Assembly (NCBI GenBank): GCA_945643635.1
Contig: CALZFC010000030.1
Span: 2,696,001-2,760,000 of the forward strand
Source: Allodiplogaster sudhausi
Taxonomy: Eukaryota; Nematoda; Chromadorea; Rhabditida; Diplogasteridae
DNA: 64,000 bases
Direction: 5' to 3'
Shown here: positions 1 to 15,991 of the stretch, one piece after another
Numbering within the stretch: position 1 is the first letter of the stretch
Layout: each line of letters starts with the position of its first letter
Position numbers and translations under genes: made by a program
Notes under the pieces: generated by a model
The model's input: only the letters and a program-made list of their open reading frames with translations
The model's database searches: none
Told to the model about the DNA's origin: nothing

Positions 1-947
1 GTATTTTTTGTGCCTTGCACCAAGAACAAGTAGCAGAGTACACTTGAAGACATGCACATACATAAATACACCAAGCACAAGTAAGCATAATTCATGGATG
101 TGGATGGACCGCTCTTTGTCCAAGTCATATCTAAGGTATTGTCTAAAAAAATTTCATCTCATTAAATACTACCTCATCATTCTGTACTCGGCCAAAGAAT
201 AATGCGACAATGATACAGGGAAGAATTGGATGTTTTTAGTACATGTCTGAATAGTCAGTGAGCAACAATAATACAGAACAGGAAAATATTCAAATATGTA
301 CTATTATTTAAAATTAATATATGTGAGATGACACTTTTTCATATTTCCAAATGTCAATAAAGAGAGATTTTTGTTCTCAAGAATGCATAAAACTACATCA
401 AGAATCTGTGCTGTCTATATCATTCTGTTGTATGCAGAGACAATTGCAGCCATCTTGTATTCTCGCATTATTGTTCCTGGATTTACTCTGTGAATTGTTT
501 CATATTCATATGAATGTCTGTCACAAAGACTACCCTGCCATCATTTCCTTGTCCCCTGCATTCTCGTGCGTCACACTTATTATGCAACGTAAGCTCTCTC
601 CTGTTTATGTATGTGTCATTTTCATGACTTCAAGAGTCAGTCTCGCTCTCTGTGATCATATTGAGCGGTCGCTCTCCTAATCTCTCGCCCTATTATTTGT
701 TGCCGTCAGGCGGGTCGTTAATAAAAGACTTTCCCGTCCAATTCACACCCGAACGACAGAGAAGAAGCCGGCGAGCTTCGTTACATGGCTATCTTTATTT
801 ATATACATAAGTAGATATTATACAAGTATCATTGATGTCGGAATATGCACATTCCTTGGAAACGTCGCGTAAGTAAAACAAAAGATGAAACGCTATAGTT
901 AATTGTCTCCTCATCTCCCTGTCTCTGTCTCATCGCTCCTTGGTTAG
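1..947. other. Gene-free stretch upstream of the first receptor
   Basis: I see no supportable exon here. The open frames are short and lack splice-consistent partners. A pyrimidine-rich tract at about 905-947 ends in TTGGTTAG directly before the receptor ATG and looks like a 3' splice site, most likely a spliced-leader acceptor. Confidence 0.5.
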
Positions 948-4809
<3,862 letters not shown>

Positions 4810-5701
4810 GCGACGCGACCGCGACGCGTTTCGTCTCAATCAACAATTCGGGCGAAGCGCGGAACTCTACGACGAATTTGTATATATTCGGGGCATGTTG
4901 CATAAAAGTAAGAGATTTCTCTGATTGTACAATGTTTTCGTGGCAGTTATTATAGAGTAAAGACGAAGAATTAAAAAATAGATTATCATTCTATAATGTT
5001 GTATCATGTGCCTTGTGACGCTTCAACTTCGCTCACGATTGTCTCGCTTATTCCTAGAATGCATTATATAATTTATATTGTAGTAATTATACTGTGGCAC
5101 CGATAACAATGAATACAATGAGCGAAGTATACCATATTCATATGTACATACATCAAACAAGAAGTACAATGCAACAGGATTGCTGAGAAATTTCAATGAA
5201 CAAAAATCCAATAAAACAACTCGACAACGAACTTCACATTCCGCTTCACCTGTTACTGAAAGAAAAAAAGAAAATTCAAAACACGATTGCTTCCTTTTAT
5301 TCGTTTGTTAACATCTGCGTGCATGTGCAAATGTCTAGACTGTTCCGGCTTGATGATGATAAGAGTAATATGTACATTTTTCCATTTTCTTTATACTATG
5401 CCTGAAGTGGCTTCGTTCTCAGGCAACTAAACTTTCTTTCAATCGAGCCGAACCTGTCTGCCTTAAAATCGCACGCTCTTCAATTCGAAAGTACAAAAAG
5501 CATTCTGTGAACATGCCGTTATGATTTCGCGCTTTCATCATATCCAGAGCATTTGCTGAATTTCAAGGAGCTGGAAACTCAGCAGTAGTCAATTTGAACT
5601 TACCGGACTATTCTAGCCGCGTCTCTCTAAATCACATGTTCTCTTGCGCTTGTTTCAATAGGTAGTTTCTGGCTTCATATTTTAAGGCACCGCACGTTCA
5701 G
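4810..5701. other. Intergenic stretch between the two receptors
   Basis: No supportable exon. A partial GAATTCGCGC-family edge (CTCTCTAAATCACATG) lies near 5622-5640. Sequence ending in CGTTCAG directly precedes the second receptor's ATG and is a plausible trans-splice acceptor. Confidence 0.5.
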
Positions 5702-8700
5702 ATGCTTGTGCTGCACGACATTCTCTTCCTGATCTCTTGCTTCTACACCCCACTGCTGGTCACTCTCTACGCTCTCGAGCTATTCGTGATCTTTCGCAAT
5801 CGAAATGGCGCTTTCCGAAGCGCGTTCTTTGGCCAATTCGCCTTTGGCGGCTTTGGGGTTCGTCATTAAAATTACGAGCATTTTCAAACTGTCGCGCGGG
5901 TGTTCGCACTCTCATCCGCGCGTGTGCTCTTTTCACGCATCGGTTGAATGCAAGAGCACTTCACACTGAGAGGGCCTATTCCCAATGCAGACGCCGCAAG
6001 TTGAACAGTAATAATTTTACGGTGATCGTCCTCCTTAAATGAAAATGAAAACCCAATAGGCATTTGTCGCGATTCGCCTGACAAACATTCACACGTGTTG
6101 CTATAATTCATTATTTTGGGAATAAATACTATAATTTCCATGAAAAATGCCAACTCGCGAAAGTGCTGGACACTCTCTTTCAAATTTACGTCTTTCAGGA
6201 TATGGCTTTCTTGTTGACTTCGTTCATCTCTTGTCGCATTCCTATAGCGCCATTCTTGAATGCTCTTCATTTCTGCTGCTCAGATGACGATTGGTTCACC
6301 AGACTTTGCTACAAGTATATTAAAGGAAGTCTCCGGCGAATGTTTGGCCAAGCAATTCAAAATAGGCATTTGAACCATGAAGTGTCCCGCACGGAAGGGA
6401 CTCTAGCGGCCACTGGCTAAAATATTCCTAGTTCTCTGCCCGTCACGTTTTGGGAAGGCTGTGATCCTCTCATTTCAGTGCTGCAGCCCTTGCACTCTCT
6501 CCACAGAAATTAGTGGCCAAACAATTTCTTTGGGTGCTGACTTGTTGAGAAAAATCCGGCCAATGTCGGTTGCGCTCCAATATGCACACTTCCAAGGAGG
6601 GTGTTCTCCTTTCCTCGGTTTTGCTATGCACACATCATTTTTTTCAAAATGGCTGGAGTTGGCGATCGAGCGATGCAAAATAGGAGGTTGCTAAGAACTA
6701 CAGTAGCTAATTCTCTACCCGTGATATTTAAAATGACTATAATTCTGGAATGATAAGATGAAATTCATTCAAACTTTCCCTATCTATGTTTTACGATGAG
6801 ACGAACTGATCCATGCTTAAAAAATGATATGTTAATTATTCGTCGGAGACCTCCTTTAACAATTTATTCTTAATTTTGTCTAGTTTTCTTTGTTAATGGA
6901 ACCAAAAACTCACACTTTGAAGTGATTGCGAGAGAATAGTCAATAAATTGAGATAAATAACTTTAAAGGAGGTTGAAAGTCGTTAACTCCTAACACGAAA
7001 TGCCTGATCTTTTATAAGCAATGGCAATTTGCCAAGATCCTTGCTCTCGTAAAGCAAGCATTTTCCAGGACAATTTTAACTTGGCGGTTTGCGTCCGGTA
7101 GTGAATCGTGCATGTGTCAGCATATATTTCACGGCCTATGGAACCATATTTCACCCCTTGCTGGTCAACTCTGCTCCGACAAGCGTTTTAGACCGAAATT
7201 TAGTTGGCGACAACTGTTAAATTTAAAGTTCTGTGCAACACACTAATTATTCCCTTAGGTTCAGGCAACACATTTCAGATGGAAAATACTCCTTTAACTT
7301 TTAGTTTGGAAAATTGGCTTTTTGCTGGTGCATTCGCAAGCTAAATCCGGACACATTCACAGAATCATCCTAATAGCGAAAATTTTGAGTTTTCGCCTCC
7401 TTTAAAGGGCTATATATTATCTGTTCACCGCACAAGAATACAATACGCTCGCGATTGCGATTAATCGTTTTGTCGCGGTGATGTGAAAGCGAGTGCTGGC
7501 CGCATGGAAAGCTTTCTGAGATAAGGTTTTTAGAAAAAAAAAACTTAAAAGAGCCGAAAACTCATGTTTGAATTCGCGCCTTTTTTCCTGGCCGAAAGGC
7601 AAGAGAGCAATTATTAAGAGTATTTTGTTATTTAGAGAGTCAGTAAAATTCAAAAAATGGTTAACCATTATGTTTCGCGCTACATTGATGTTAGGAATTT
7701 ATTTTTAATTTAATTTAATTTAATACTTTTATAATTCAATATAAGACAAAACATATGCGGTGGTGGTGAGAAATGCAAATTGAGCAGCAGCGCCGCATCG
7801 TGCTCTGCTGCGTTGCGGTCGCGAGCGCGGCTCCGCTCCTCACTTCATGGACAGTGCTCTTCTACCCGCTCGAGTACTATCCCATCACCTATGGCACCTC
7901 CCGCTTCTACTACGTGAGAGTCATCACTTCGCTCTCGCAGGCTTGTTTTTCAATATTTTATTGTTATTATTATTGATTAGTGGCCCACGTGGGTTTATTT
8001 TGTAGAATATTAGAATTAATAATATGACTATATATTTACTTCTCGCAATACATGCCGGAGATGAATTCATACATTTGTGCTGAATTAATTTCATTTACGA
8101 TAAATAATAAATAAATAAATAAATAATTTTTAAAATTATATTTCATAGTAATTCTTCACTTGCACTTATGCAGGAGCTTCGCTACGCGCTGACTTCCACT
8201 GTCATTCTCGGGACGACTTTGTCCACTGTCGCCTTATACGTTTTGATGGCACGCGAAATTCTGCGGCGCGCGAGAGACGTGGGCTCGCGGCCGGTTTCTT
8301 TTCGATACGCTTTTATTTCTCTCAACCTCTTTCACTCCTTCTCTCTCTCCGTTCTCTCTAGCGCCTCGCAAAGCTCAAGCAACGTCTCGTTTACGTCGGC
8401 TTTGGCGAGTTCCTCCTCAATCTTCCCTCGATCGCTGATCAGGTCGAATGAAGTTGGAAAAAAGATAAATATATCTTTCAAATAGTTTTTTTTGCACTTT
8501 ATTTAATTCACAAGGCGGGAATTCAAAATGTTTCTGAAGATAGTGAAAGCGTTTGGTGGCGGCTCCCTCGACGGCGTCACACGCCTCATGTCAGCCTCCT
8601 ACCTCGTCGAATTGCGCACTCTGGTTCCGCCGCTCCTCCTCCTCGGCCTCAAGCGCGCCATGCAGCTAGAGCTACGCCAGTTGTTCAGGTCGCGCTGCGG

Positions 8701-8767
8701 TCGCGTCGCGTGTCTTGCACGCGAAACGATCGCAACGCGGCAAGCATCAGTTGAAGCGCGCCATTAG
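5702..8767 (+). pseudogene. Seven-transmembrane chemoreceptor paralog with an in-frame stop
   Basis: This is a tandem copy of the receptor at 948-4809 with homologous exons: 5702-5857, 6199-6314, 7408-about 7500, about 7773-7940, 8174-8293, 8362-8442 and 8540-8767. Exon by exon the proteins align, for example FRNRNGAFRS with LRNRSGVFRS and LAIAINRFVAVM with LAIALNRFVAVM. At the tryptophan of the VMWP motif this copy has TGA (7484-7486), followed by sequence that no longer aligns and no clear donor. The intron after 7940 would begin with GC. The other exons are open and well conserved, and the last exon encodes a longer basic tail than the first receptor has. I infer a recently inactivated gene. 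A sequencing error or an unrecognised splice near 7484 remains possible. Confidence 0.75.
6475..6700. repeat. Dispersed repeat fragment in receptor-2 intron 2
   Basis: Blocks such as CTCTCCACAGAAA.TAGTGG and AAAATC.GGCC.AATGT recur near 47305-47385 in the same order. This marks an old dispersed element rather than exon sequence at either place. Confidence 0.45.
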
Positions 8768-9317
8768 TTATTGTATTGTTTCTTTTTTCGCGTATAAAGG
8801 CGTGACACGTGCATTAATAGCCTTTAGCATTTGGCCATATTTTTTCGTAAGCTTTACGACTTTGGTTATTTATCCACGTTCAATAATAATTCTGCAGCTC
8901 CTCTTTGATCACTCTTCACTCTTGCTGTAAAATTAGTGGAACAGCTCTAAAAACCTAATTTATACTTTCGGATACCTTTATGTATACATCTATACTTTTC
9001 TTTTTTTTCTTTTTTAATGTAAAATAACGAAGAACTCTTTTACAATTCCGCAGTCGTCAGCTACGGAGGTTTCACGGTTTAGAAAGTGAGCGAGTGCAGT
9101 AAAAGCCTTTAGAGATGTGTTCGCTCGTTAGCAGTAATCATGTCTCTTACAGAGCAGTTAACACAACAAAGCAGTATGGAGATTCGTCAAAAGGCGAAAA
9201 GACAAGAGCTTCAAAATGAGTGTTGCTGATCTATCAAGCATTTCCGGCTAGGATGAAAACAAGAACATCCGAGATAACAGGAAAACGAGGTGTGAGGTTG
9301 TGAAAAGAAAAGGACAG

Positions 9318-9936
9318 ACACACAGAAAACGATGTGACACGGGATCTCACAATTTGATGTCACAATAATGTACCGATTTTACGTCGGTACAATTGTGTTC
9401 CACCCCATGTCACAATTAGCCGCGAACATAAAATGTGACATCTGAGCACCATTCGCCCCGCCCTTTTCTCCCTCCCTCTTCATTCATGCCTTGTATTATT
9501 GGATCATTTCATATAAGATTATGGAATAATCTTGAAACCCAAAAAAGATTTGCAGCATGCAGACCATGAGAATGGTGTTAGGGCGCCAGACAGCAGAGTT
9601 AGCATCTGAAGCATAGAGCATGACGCCTTTCTTGTTTGCAATTTTGGCGAATTACACCACCCATTCAGGCACAACCTAGATTAGGCGGCCTTTTTCGACT
9701 GTACATTTAGATTGTGCTTTGCAACCACTGCGGGGCGAGACAGCGGCTTGCCAACAAAATGTGACATCCGATGTCACATTTTTGGCTCTCGCAGCGGCTT
9801 GCCTACAAAATGTGACATCCTTGAGACCAAAATGTGACATCCGATGTCATAATTTTCGATGTGATCTCCCGTGTCACAATTTTGGTTACAATTCTGGATG
9901 GAACAATAATTGTGAGTCACATTTTTTTCTGTGTGG
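9318..9936. mobile_element. MITE-like element built from TGTGACATC repeats
   Basis: The two ends are inverted: CACACAGAAAACGATGTGAC on the left and GTCACATTTTTTTCTGTGTG on the right. A second inverted pair, GATGTGACACGGGATCTCAC and GTGATCTCCCGTGTCAC, lies inside. The right half contains several short units of AAAATGTGACATC in both orientations. There is no coding capacity. Confidence 0.65.
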
Positions 9937-10589
9937 AGAGAGAGAGAGAGAGACAGAGATAGTAACACAAATAGAGAGAGAGAGAGAGAGTGACAGAGTG
10001 ACAGAGAGAGAGATTGGATGAAAGACAACTAAACTAAGATAGAAATAATGACTGAGTGATCTTTAGTCAGTCGATTTGCAACGAATTTTTGTGACTCGTC
10101 GTTTATCGCGTAAATGCTGTCAACTCCCACACACACACATTTTTCTCGGTCCATTTCTTTCTCTCCCTCTCTCACTCTTTCTCTCTCGCTCTCTCCCTCT
10201 CTCTCTTTCTCTCTCTCTTTCTATCTCTCTCTCTAAGTTTCCATTTGGAGACATGTCAAAGGTAAAAAAAAGTAGAAGCATACTCGTAGGAGGTCCCGGA
10301 ATGGAATGTCCGAGATAAGAGGCAGAGAAGATGGAAGGAAAGACTTCTTCCTCTGTCAGTTATTCTTATTGTTAGCAGGTGGAATGACCAGCTGGCTTCT
10401 TCCTCTGACCAACGCTTAAAAGAAAAATGTGAGAGAGAGATCAAGATAGAGAGATATGTTATGTAGAGAGCGAGCCTGTTACGCAATAATGCTTTTGCTG
10501 CCCAAACCTTGAATTCTCGCTTTGAATTCTCGCTTTTTTTACAGATATTCAGAGTGTCTTTCTCTTTGTCTTTCCCTCGCCATTTTGCT

Positions 10590-10593
<4 letters not shown>

Positions 10594-10632
<39 letters not shown>
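10594..10632. repeat. TA dinucleotide run
   Basis: About 19 TA units upstream of the orphan signal-peptide exon at 10665. Confidence 0.9.
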
Positions 10633-10638
<6 letters not shown>

Positions 10639-10664
10639 TTAAAATTTAATGAGGATTATTCAAG

Positions 10665-10924
10665 ATGCGTCATCCGATTGTTGTCCTTCTTTTGACTGCA
10701 ACGGTCGTTCTCAAAGCGGACAAAGGTAGAGCGAGAAATGGTAAATATGCCAAAAATTCATGTTTGAATTGCCGCTTTTTTGCCTGACACTGGCGCGAGA
10801 GAGCATGCTATACATATAGTGAGGCGAAACTACAAGCGAAGAGGATGGCGAAATGTAAACAGTGAATATGAAGATGGGGAGCGGACCGCGGATGATGCCT
10901 CCAGGACGATTTGAGACTCCTTGA
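10665..10924 (+). pseudogene. Decayed type-B small secreted protein (signal exon plus remnant of last exon)
   Basis: The first exon (10665-10725) is a hydrophobic signal-peptide exon starting MRHPIVVLLL and ending in a GTAGAG donor, phase 1, like the signal exons at 11727, 15992 and 19768. About 145 bp later (10871-10924) lies the end of a type-B last exon, reading KMGSGPRMMPPGRF and then a stop. It matches KMGTGPRIMPPGRF at 16557 and KMGSGMRVMPPGRF at 19003. The cysteine-bearing middle exon and the start of the last exon are missing, so the copy appears internally deleted. An inverted GAATTCGCGC-family repeat lies between the two remnants. Confidence 0.65.
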
Positions 10925-10945
10925 GAGAGAGAAGAAAGGCAGAGT

Positions 10946-10947
10946 GT

Positions 10948-10997
<50 letters not shown>

Positions 10998-11017
10998 GGG
11001 AGAGAGAAATGTAGGTG

Positions 11018-11059
<42 letters not shown>

Positions 11060-11258
11060 GAGAGAGATAGTGAGCGAGAGGATGGGAGAAGGATAAAGAG
11101 AGAAAGAGAATGAGCGAGAGAAAAAGATAAGTAAAAAGTGAGAAATAGAAAGAGAAAGAGAGAGAAAGGCAGAAGAGAGAAAGAGAGTGAGAAGAGAGAG
11201 GAGTGAGAGAGAGAGAAGTAGAAAGAGAAGGAGAAAGAAAGAGAAAGAGAGTGAGAGA
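10946..11258. repeat. GA-rich polypurine tract downstream of type-B unit 1
   Basis: About 300 bp of GAGAGA interspersed with GAAAGA. Equivalent tracts follow the type-B last exons at 16613-16802 and 19060-19360, and the 200 bp after each tract are also homologous, so the tract is part of the duplicated unit. Ser-Leu open frames on the minus strand here are artefacts. Confidence 0.9.
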
Positions 11259-11726
11259 ATGATCATCACATTTTGATATTTCTAATGAAAAAGTCGGCTA
11301 ACAACAAAGCTTTCCTTTAAAGTGTCAAAAGCCGCTTCTCAAAAAAGAAACGTTAATATCCCTCAAAATATTATCCACGATCACAAAGACAAACGTGAAC
11401 CGCCACCATATAAAAATGCTCAATATGTATTTAAAAAGCGTTGACTGCTTCATGTGGTAGACACGGCTTTCGTCAAAAATTTCTTTTTTTCGTTCGATTT
11501 AAAATAATGCTATGTACACACACTTCATTATTTTCTCGTCGAATGCCCGCAGAATTTCCATCCATCCGTGTTTATCTTATGTTTAGAGTGAAATACATAT
11601 ATATACAAGCATGCTAAATATACATAAATTATGCACGGAAGGATGTCGAAAATCTGCAGGGAATTCGAAGAAAATAATGAATTTTTTTTAATTTGCTTCT
11701 TCTTCTTCCACAAATATTCTAGAAAA

Positions 11727-12489
11727 ATGCTTCGACACCGCCGACTCATTACGTTGGCAATTCTAGCTGTCGTCGTGGCAGAAAAGGCACAAGGTAGAGT
11801 CAGATAATAATTAAAATTAAAATTCTTGTTTTACAACTCCTCAGTTACATTTTGAGAGACATAAAAGAGTATCATTTGCAATAGACACTCTTTTATGTCT
11901 CTCAAAATGCATGCATGCAGCAAAACGAATGAATATTCATTTTTTAACATCTCATTAAATTTATTTCTCTCTGAATTTCTAGGAATGCGTATCGGACTTC
12001 CAGCCCAGTGCCCGGGGTTCACTATCCTCCAGAATCCGCAGCCGTATGCCTACATCCTCGGGCCGAAGGCAAACTCTATGGTAAGAATGACCACCGCTAA
12101 ACAAGTGTGAATGTGCACGTGTGCTTTCTTTTCAGCTGGATATTTATAAACATATAGTAAGGTATTTAGAATGTCAGATGCGTTATGGATACTTACCTTG
12201 GCATCGTTCCAAATGGCGCACAAGCACCTATTAAGGTATGTGAGAATAATAACTCATTGTGAGACATTTTTAAGAGACAGGCGAAAGAAGAGGATAGAAA
12301 CAGAGAAAGAGAGGAGCGGACAGATGAGAAAGAGGCAAGCATGTATAAATATAAGGGAATAATCCTAATCTAAATAAGTTACCTCTTGGCGCGGTGCTCA
12401 ATTGTGTCAATGGCGGCAAGTGGGCAGCCAGCAACGCTCCTCTGACGTTCTACAATCCAAAAGACGTTCAAATCGGATGCCTTTGTTAA
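11727..12489 (+). CDS. Type-A small secreted cysteine protein (complete)
   Basis: Four exons join with consistent phases: 11727-11793, 11983-12080, 12170-12235 and 12379-12489, giving 113 residues. The ATG lies five bases after an ATTCTAG acceptor. Exon 1 is a signal peptide (MLRHRRLITLAILAVVVA). The mature part starts near AQGMRIGLPAQCPGF and has cysteines in exon 2 (CPGF), exon 3 (RCVMD) and exon 4 (LNCVNGG and IGCLC at the end). The predicted fate is secretion; the molecular function is unknown to me. The same exon pattern recurs at 12967-13903, 16986-17689 and 17696-18249. Type A shares its signal exon style, but nothing else visible, with the type-B genes interleaved with it. Confidence 0.75.
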
Positions 12490-12966
12490 TACAATTTTTT
12501 TCCACTGTTTTCTATTTTAATCAACTTCTCCGTTGTTTTTTAAAGGAGAATAATCCGGGGAATAATTAACCTAAGTTTTTTTCTATATGGATCAGTTCAT
12601 CTTGGTCTAAAACATATATCCTGAAAGTTTGTGCGATTTTCTTTCATTACATTCTGAACAATAGTAACATGAAAAATAGCGGTTAAGAATTAGGTACGGT
12701 AGGTCAGAGTCGCCCTCCTATTTCACATGCTCTCTCGACCGAGCGACAGGGAACTTTTTGAGCGCGCGCATTCAAACTGTTTCTCTAGCGCTACTGTATA
12801 ATGATTCGTCGGATACTTCCTTTAAGCAGATTATTTGTCTCATCACTTTAAAATCATTCGAGTAAGATGTATCCGTGCAACAGCGCAAGCCATATGCTCT
12901 CGTCTCGCTGATAGGGAAAATCCTTAGTTTTTTTAAATGAAAAACATGAAAAAGTTATAAATTTAG

Positions 12967-13903
12967 CGGATCATAATAAACCCTGCAAGCCGTTCGAAAT
13001 AGCCCCACAAGGAAAATTTCTGATGGCAAGCGATAAGGTATGTACTATTTTAACAACACGACATACCGTATTTTCTCGATTAGTACTCCCAGGGGAACTA
13101 TTTTTTCAATGCCCTTGCGAGAGGGGGGCACTATTAGAGGGGTGATTGTTCTATTAAAGAAAGGAGTACTATAGAGAAAGGGGTACTATTTTTTAGTGTA
13201 ATTGACAAAAAGTTTGCTTACATCAATTTATTCTTAACAAAAGAGATAGATGTTTAGCTCGGATTCAATGGAATCGTCTCAGGAATACCCGTTTTACTGT
13301 TTAGTTAGTGAATGAATTTGCAATCAGTTCATTGGCAAGAGCATCCCATGCCTCCTGAATCCATTCGAGGTACGTCAGGAGCCGAGCTATTAGACTAATA
13401 TGGGGGTGGCACTATTGGAGGGGTGGGGTTCTATTAGAGGGAAGGCTATTACTTTTCAATGGCCTTCTCAGGGGGGGGGGGTCAAATAGAGGGAGGGGCA
13501 CTAATAGGGAAAATACGGTATGTATATCTTTGAATTATTAATACTAATTGTTCGGAAAACGATTATGTATTTTCGGCGGTTCTTCAAAAAAAAAACTAAA
13601 TCTGTTTAGGCAATTTCTTGTCCGCCGGGAGCTCTGATAGCCGTTTTTCGAGCGGGAGGTGGAATACGTGAAAGGGTATGACCGCTTTCACATCCTTCTG
13701 ACTACTGCAAGGCAGAGAGAAACATAGAAATAGAGAAAGAGAGAGAGAGAGAGAGAGAGAGTGATTGACTAAACCTAATGTTTCAGATGCCCACTCCGGA
13801 CTGGAAGTTTAATTGCATTGCTGGTCTTTGGTTTGCCACCAATGGCCGTGAGGTTCCCGGGACGCTGTACAGTACGTACGGCGTACAACTCGGATGCGTC
13901 TAA
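12967..13903 (+). CDS. Type-A module without its own signal exon
   Basis: Three exons (12967-13037, 13610-13675, 13787-13903) encode a second type-A mature domain: PCKPFEI, AISCPPGALIAV, FNCIAGLW and a terminal QLGCV. Exon boundaries and phases equal those of the gene at 11727. The first exon begins in the phase that fits a signal exon ending in one base, but I find no signal exon between 12490 and 12966. It may be spliced to the signal exon at 11727 as an alternative 3' end, or it may be an orphan. Its first intron carries a MITE at 13066-13518. The start coordinate is an acceptor, not an ATG. Confidence 0.6.
13066..13518. mobile_element. MITE in the type-A intron, with TA target duplication
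   Basis: Inverted ends CCGTATTTTCTCGATTAGTA and TACTAATAGGGAAAATACGG (imperfect) are flanked by TA at 13064-13065 and 13519-13520. The interior repeats short motifs like GGGGCACTATTAGAGGGG. The paralogous intron at 17062-17262 lacks the element and shows the flanks joined, so the insertion followed the duplication. Confidence 0.85.
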
Positions 13904-15991
13904 CGAGAGTTTCTGGCTAAAATATGATGATGATTTTTCTCTTCAGTGTCAACTTGTTTTAAAAAAGTAATGTTAGAAAGTAACGTATTTAACAACGTCG
14001 AATTAGTATAGATTGACCTGAAAAGTCCGTCCGTTGAAAAGCGTCGTGGGCTCTGCAAAAAAAAAATCTATTGAGATTATTTAGATTGATCTAATTAATC
14101 TGATTAATCGATGTCCCTGAAATATTGGGAGGGACTGCAGCTATCATTATTTCGTTTTCAAGTCATTGCATGCTAGATAGAAGATCTAAAGAATACATTT
14201 TTAGTTCTATTAAAATAGTTTGAAATGTAAGTTCTACCAGGGAATGGGATGTTTTCTTTTGCTTTTATTATAATCCTATTTAAGTGCTTCTGATAAAGAC
14301 TATAATCTTTTCACATTTGATTCACTACTGCGGAAGTAAAATCTAGACAATTTTAAAGGATGCCCAAGTGTGATACATATTCCCTTGACAATCTCGAGGG
14401 CAGCAAGTATGGAAAAGTACAGGCCGAGCCGGGCCGACAATCTGGGCCCAATCGGCCCGGCTGGCTCAAAAATGTTAGGCCCGTTGACACATCTGGATGT
14501 GAACCACATTTTTTTCTCCTCTCTTTACTTTACAAAACCCAGTCGTATTGTTCTATCGGCTGAAGACTCGAAGGAATCTCCTTATAGATATTTGAAAACA
14601 ATGAAGATTTCCTTCATAAGATTCATTCTATCTGAGCACCTACATATTATGAATGCATATAAAATGGGTCTTTTAAATTTAAATGTTTAAAAAATTCTCT
14701 AACATTCACCTCATTGTCAGAAATCAACACTTTATGATAAAAGCTAGACCAGTGTATTTCTCCTCATAATGAAATTAAAGCTAATGAGATCACGGTCAAA
14801 AACGAAGATTATATGTGTAATGTTATATTCCATTATAACAATTCAGGATTCTTTGCAAAGCCATTTCATGATAGTATTATTTGGGTGGCATATGCTCGCG
14901 AGCTGCTTGCCATACCTCTCCACCTTCGGCTACTTTTCTCGCTCCAACTCGGCCTTCGCCATGATGCCGTGTCAAGTTCTTCCTATCAGACCATCGGCTT
15001 CGAAATTCCGCCGCAGCTTCGGAATTAATTGTGACCGGAAAGTAGTGAAGGCAAGGTTTGAATGGGCGATTTTGGAACTTGTTCCTTCATCCCTGGTTGT
15101 TGAGCGGTACTGTGCATTAACACATCTCAAGGTTTTTCTTTCAGTAGAAGCTTCCTCGCTCTCTTTTTGCGTTATATATAATATATGTGTAAATAAAATG
15201 TATCCATCAGAGTACATTTCGGTTGAGAGATTTATCTTTTTTCATAGTTCATGAACGTTTTACAACGTAATAAACATAAAAAAGACTGCTTAAATTTCGT
15301 TTTTAATCAGCAAAGTGATAAAAGTTGATCACTGATGAGACTGCAAGGTAACTGACCACAGAAACTGTGTTGATTGCTTTGAAAGATGTTGAAAAAAATT
15401 TAAAAGATTAAAAGGATCTGAAGGGTTCACGATATGCAAATGAAGATCATCTTAACATTAAAATAGCGATAAATCGAAAAGTATTAGAGCAGAAGGATAG
15501 CGAACTAGTGTTAGCAGTGGACTTTTTCACTTACATATATCAGTCCCCATCACCCCGATTTTACTACCACCTTTTCTTCTCCCTAAGGTATCCTCCATCA
15601 GGCATTTTACGGGAAACGTCAAAACCGATAATCGGTGTTTGGCAAAGAGGTTGAGGGTGGGGTGATAATAAATGAGTAGCAAAAAGAACCCGTTGACATG
15701 CGGAGAGAAAAGAAAGAGCGAGAAAAGAAAAAGGGAGAGAGCGAGAAAAAAAGAGAATGAGACTGAGGAGGCCCGTCACACTTTCATGACGAGTGTTAGG
15801 CGTTTGGCGAAAGTGAGCCAATTATTTCATATACATACATACCTTATTGTTGGTGTCTTTAGCATGGTTCAGTTTCATTCCAATTCCTAGAATAGAAACT
15901 TTCTACCTATATTATGTAATAACATTGTTAATGGCGAATCAAATACATATATATGTATGTAAATAAATATTTAAGCATTTTTTCTATAGAA
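13904..15991. other. Gene-free stretch inside the A/B cluster
   Basis: No supportable gene. A perfect 11-bp GC-rich inverted repeat (AGCCGGGCCGA and TCGGCCCGGCT) lies at 14427-14462. GAGCGGTACTG at about 15100-15110 equals the terminal sequence of the foldback element at 2679-4157 and marks a solitary transposon end. Sequence at 14149-14232 recurs at 18449-18523, downstream of another type-A module, so it belongs to the duplicated unit. Long open frames at 14769-15254 have no splice support. Confidence 0.5.

Larger units (their letters stand above)
8768..10664. other. Intergenic stretch with a MITE and microsatellites
   Basis: No supportable coding exon. It holds the MITE-like element at 9318-9936, short GA and CT tracts (9930-10018, 10150-10235) and a TA run near 10594-10632. 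Confidence 0.5.

Noticed and set aside
10808..11269. 153-codon Ser-Leu-rich open frame on the minus strand
   Set aside because: It is the complement of a GA tract. The same reasoning removes the Ser-Leu or Arg-Glu frames near 16526, 19174, 32459, 37301, 39323, 52399-52767 and 62838.
14427..14462. GC-rich hairpin as a small RNA or terminator
   Set aside because: Stem of only 11 bp, eukaryotic context and no neighbouring gene end; no function can be supported.
14769..15254. 161-codon open frame
   Set aside because: No splice-consistent neighbours, the other strand is also open, and it overlaps a transposon end; not supportable as a gene.
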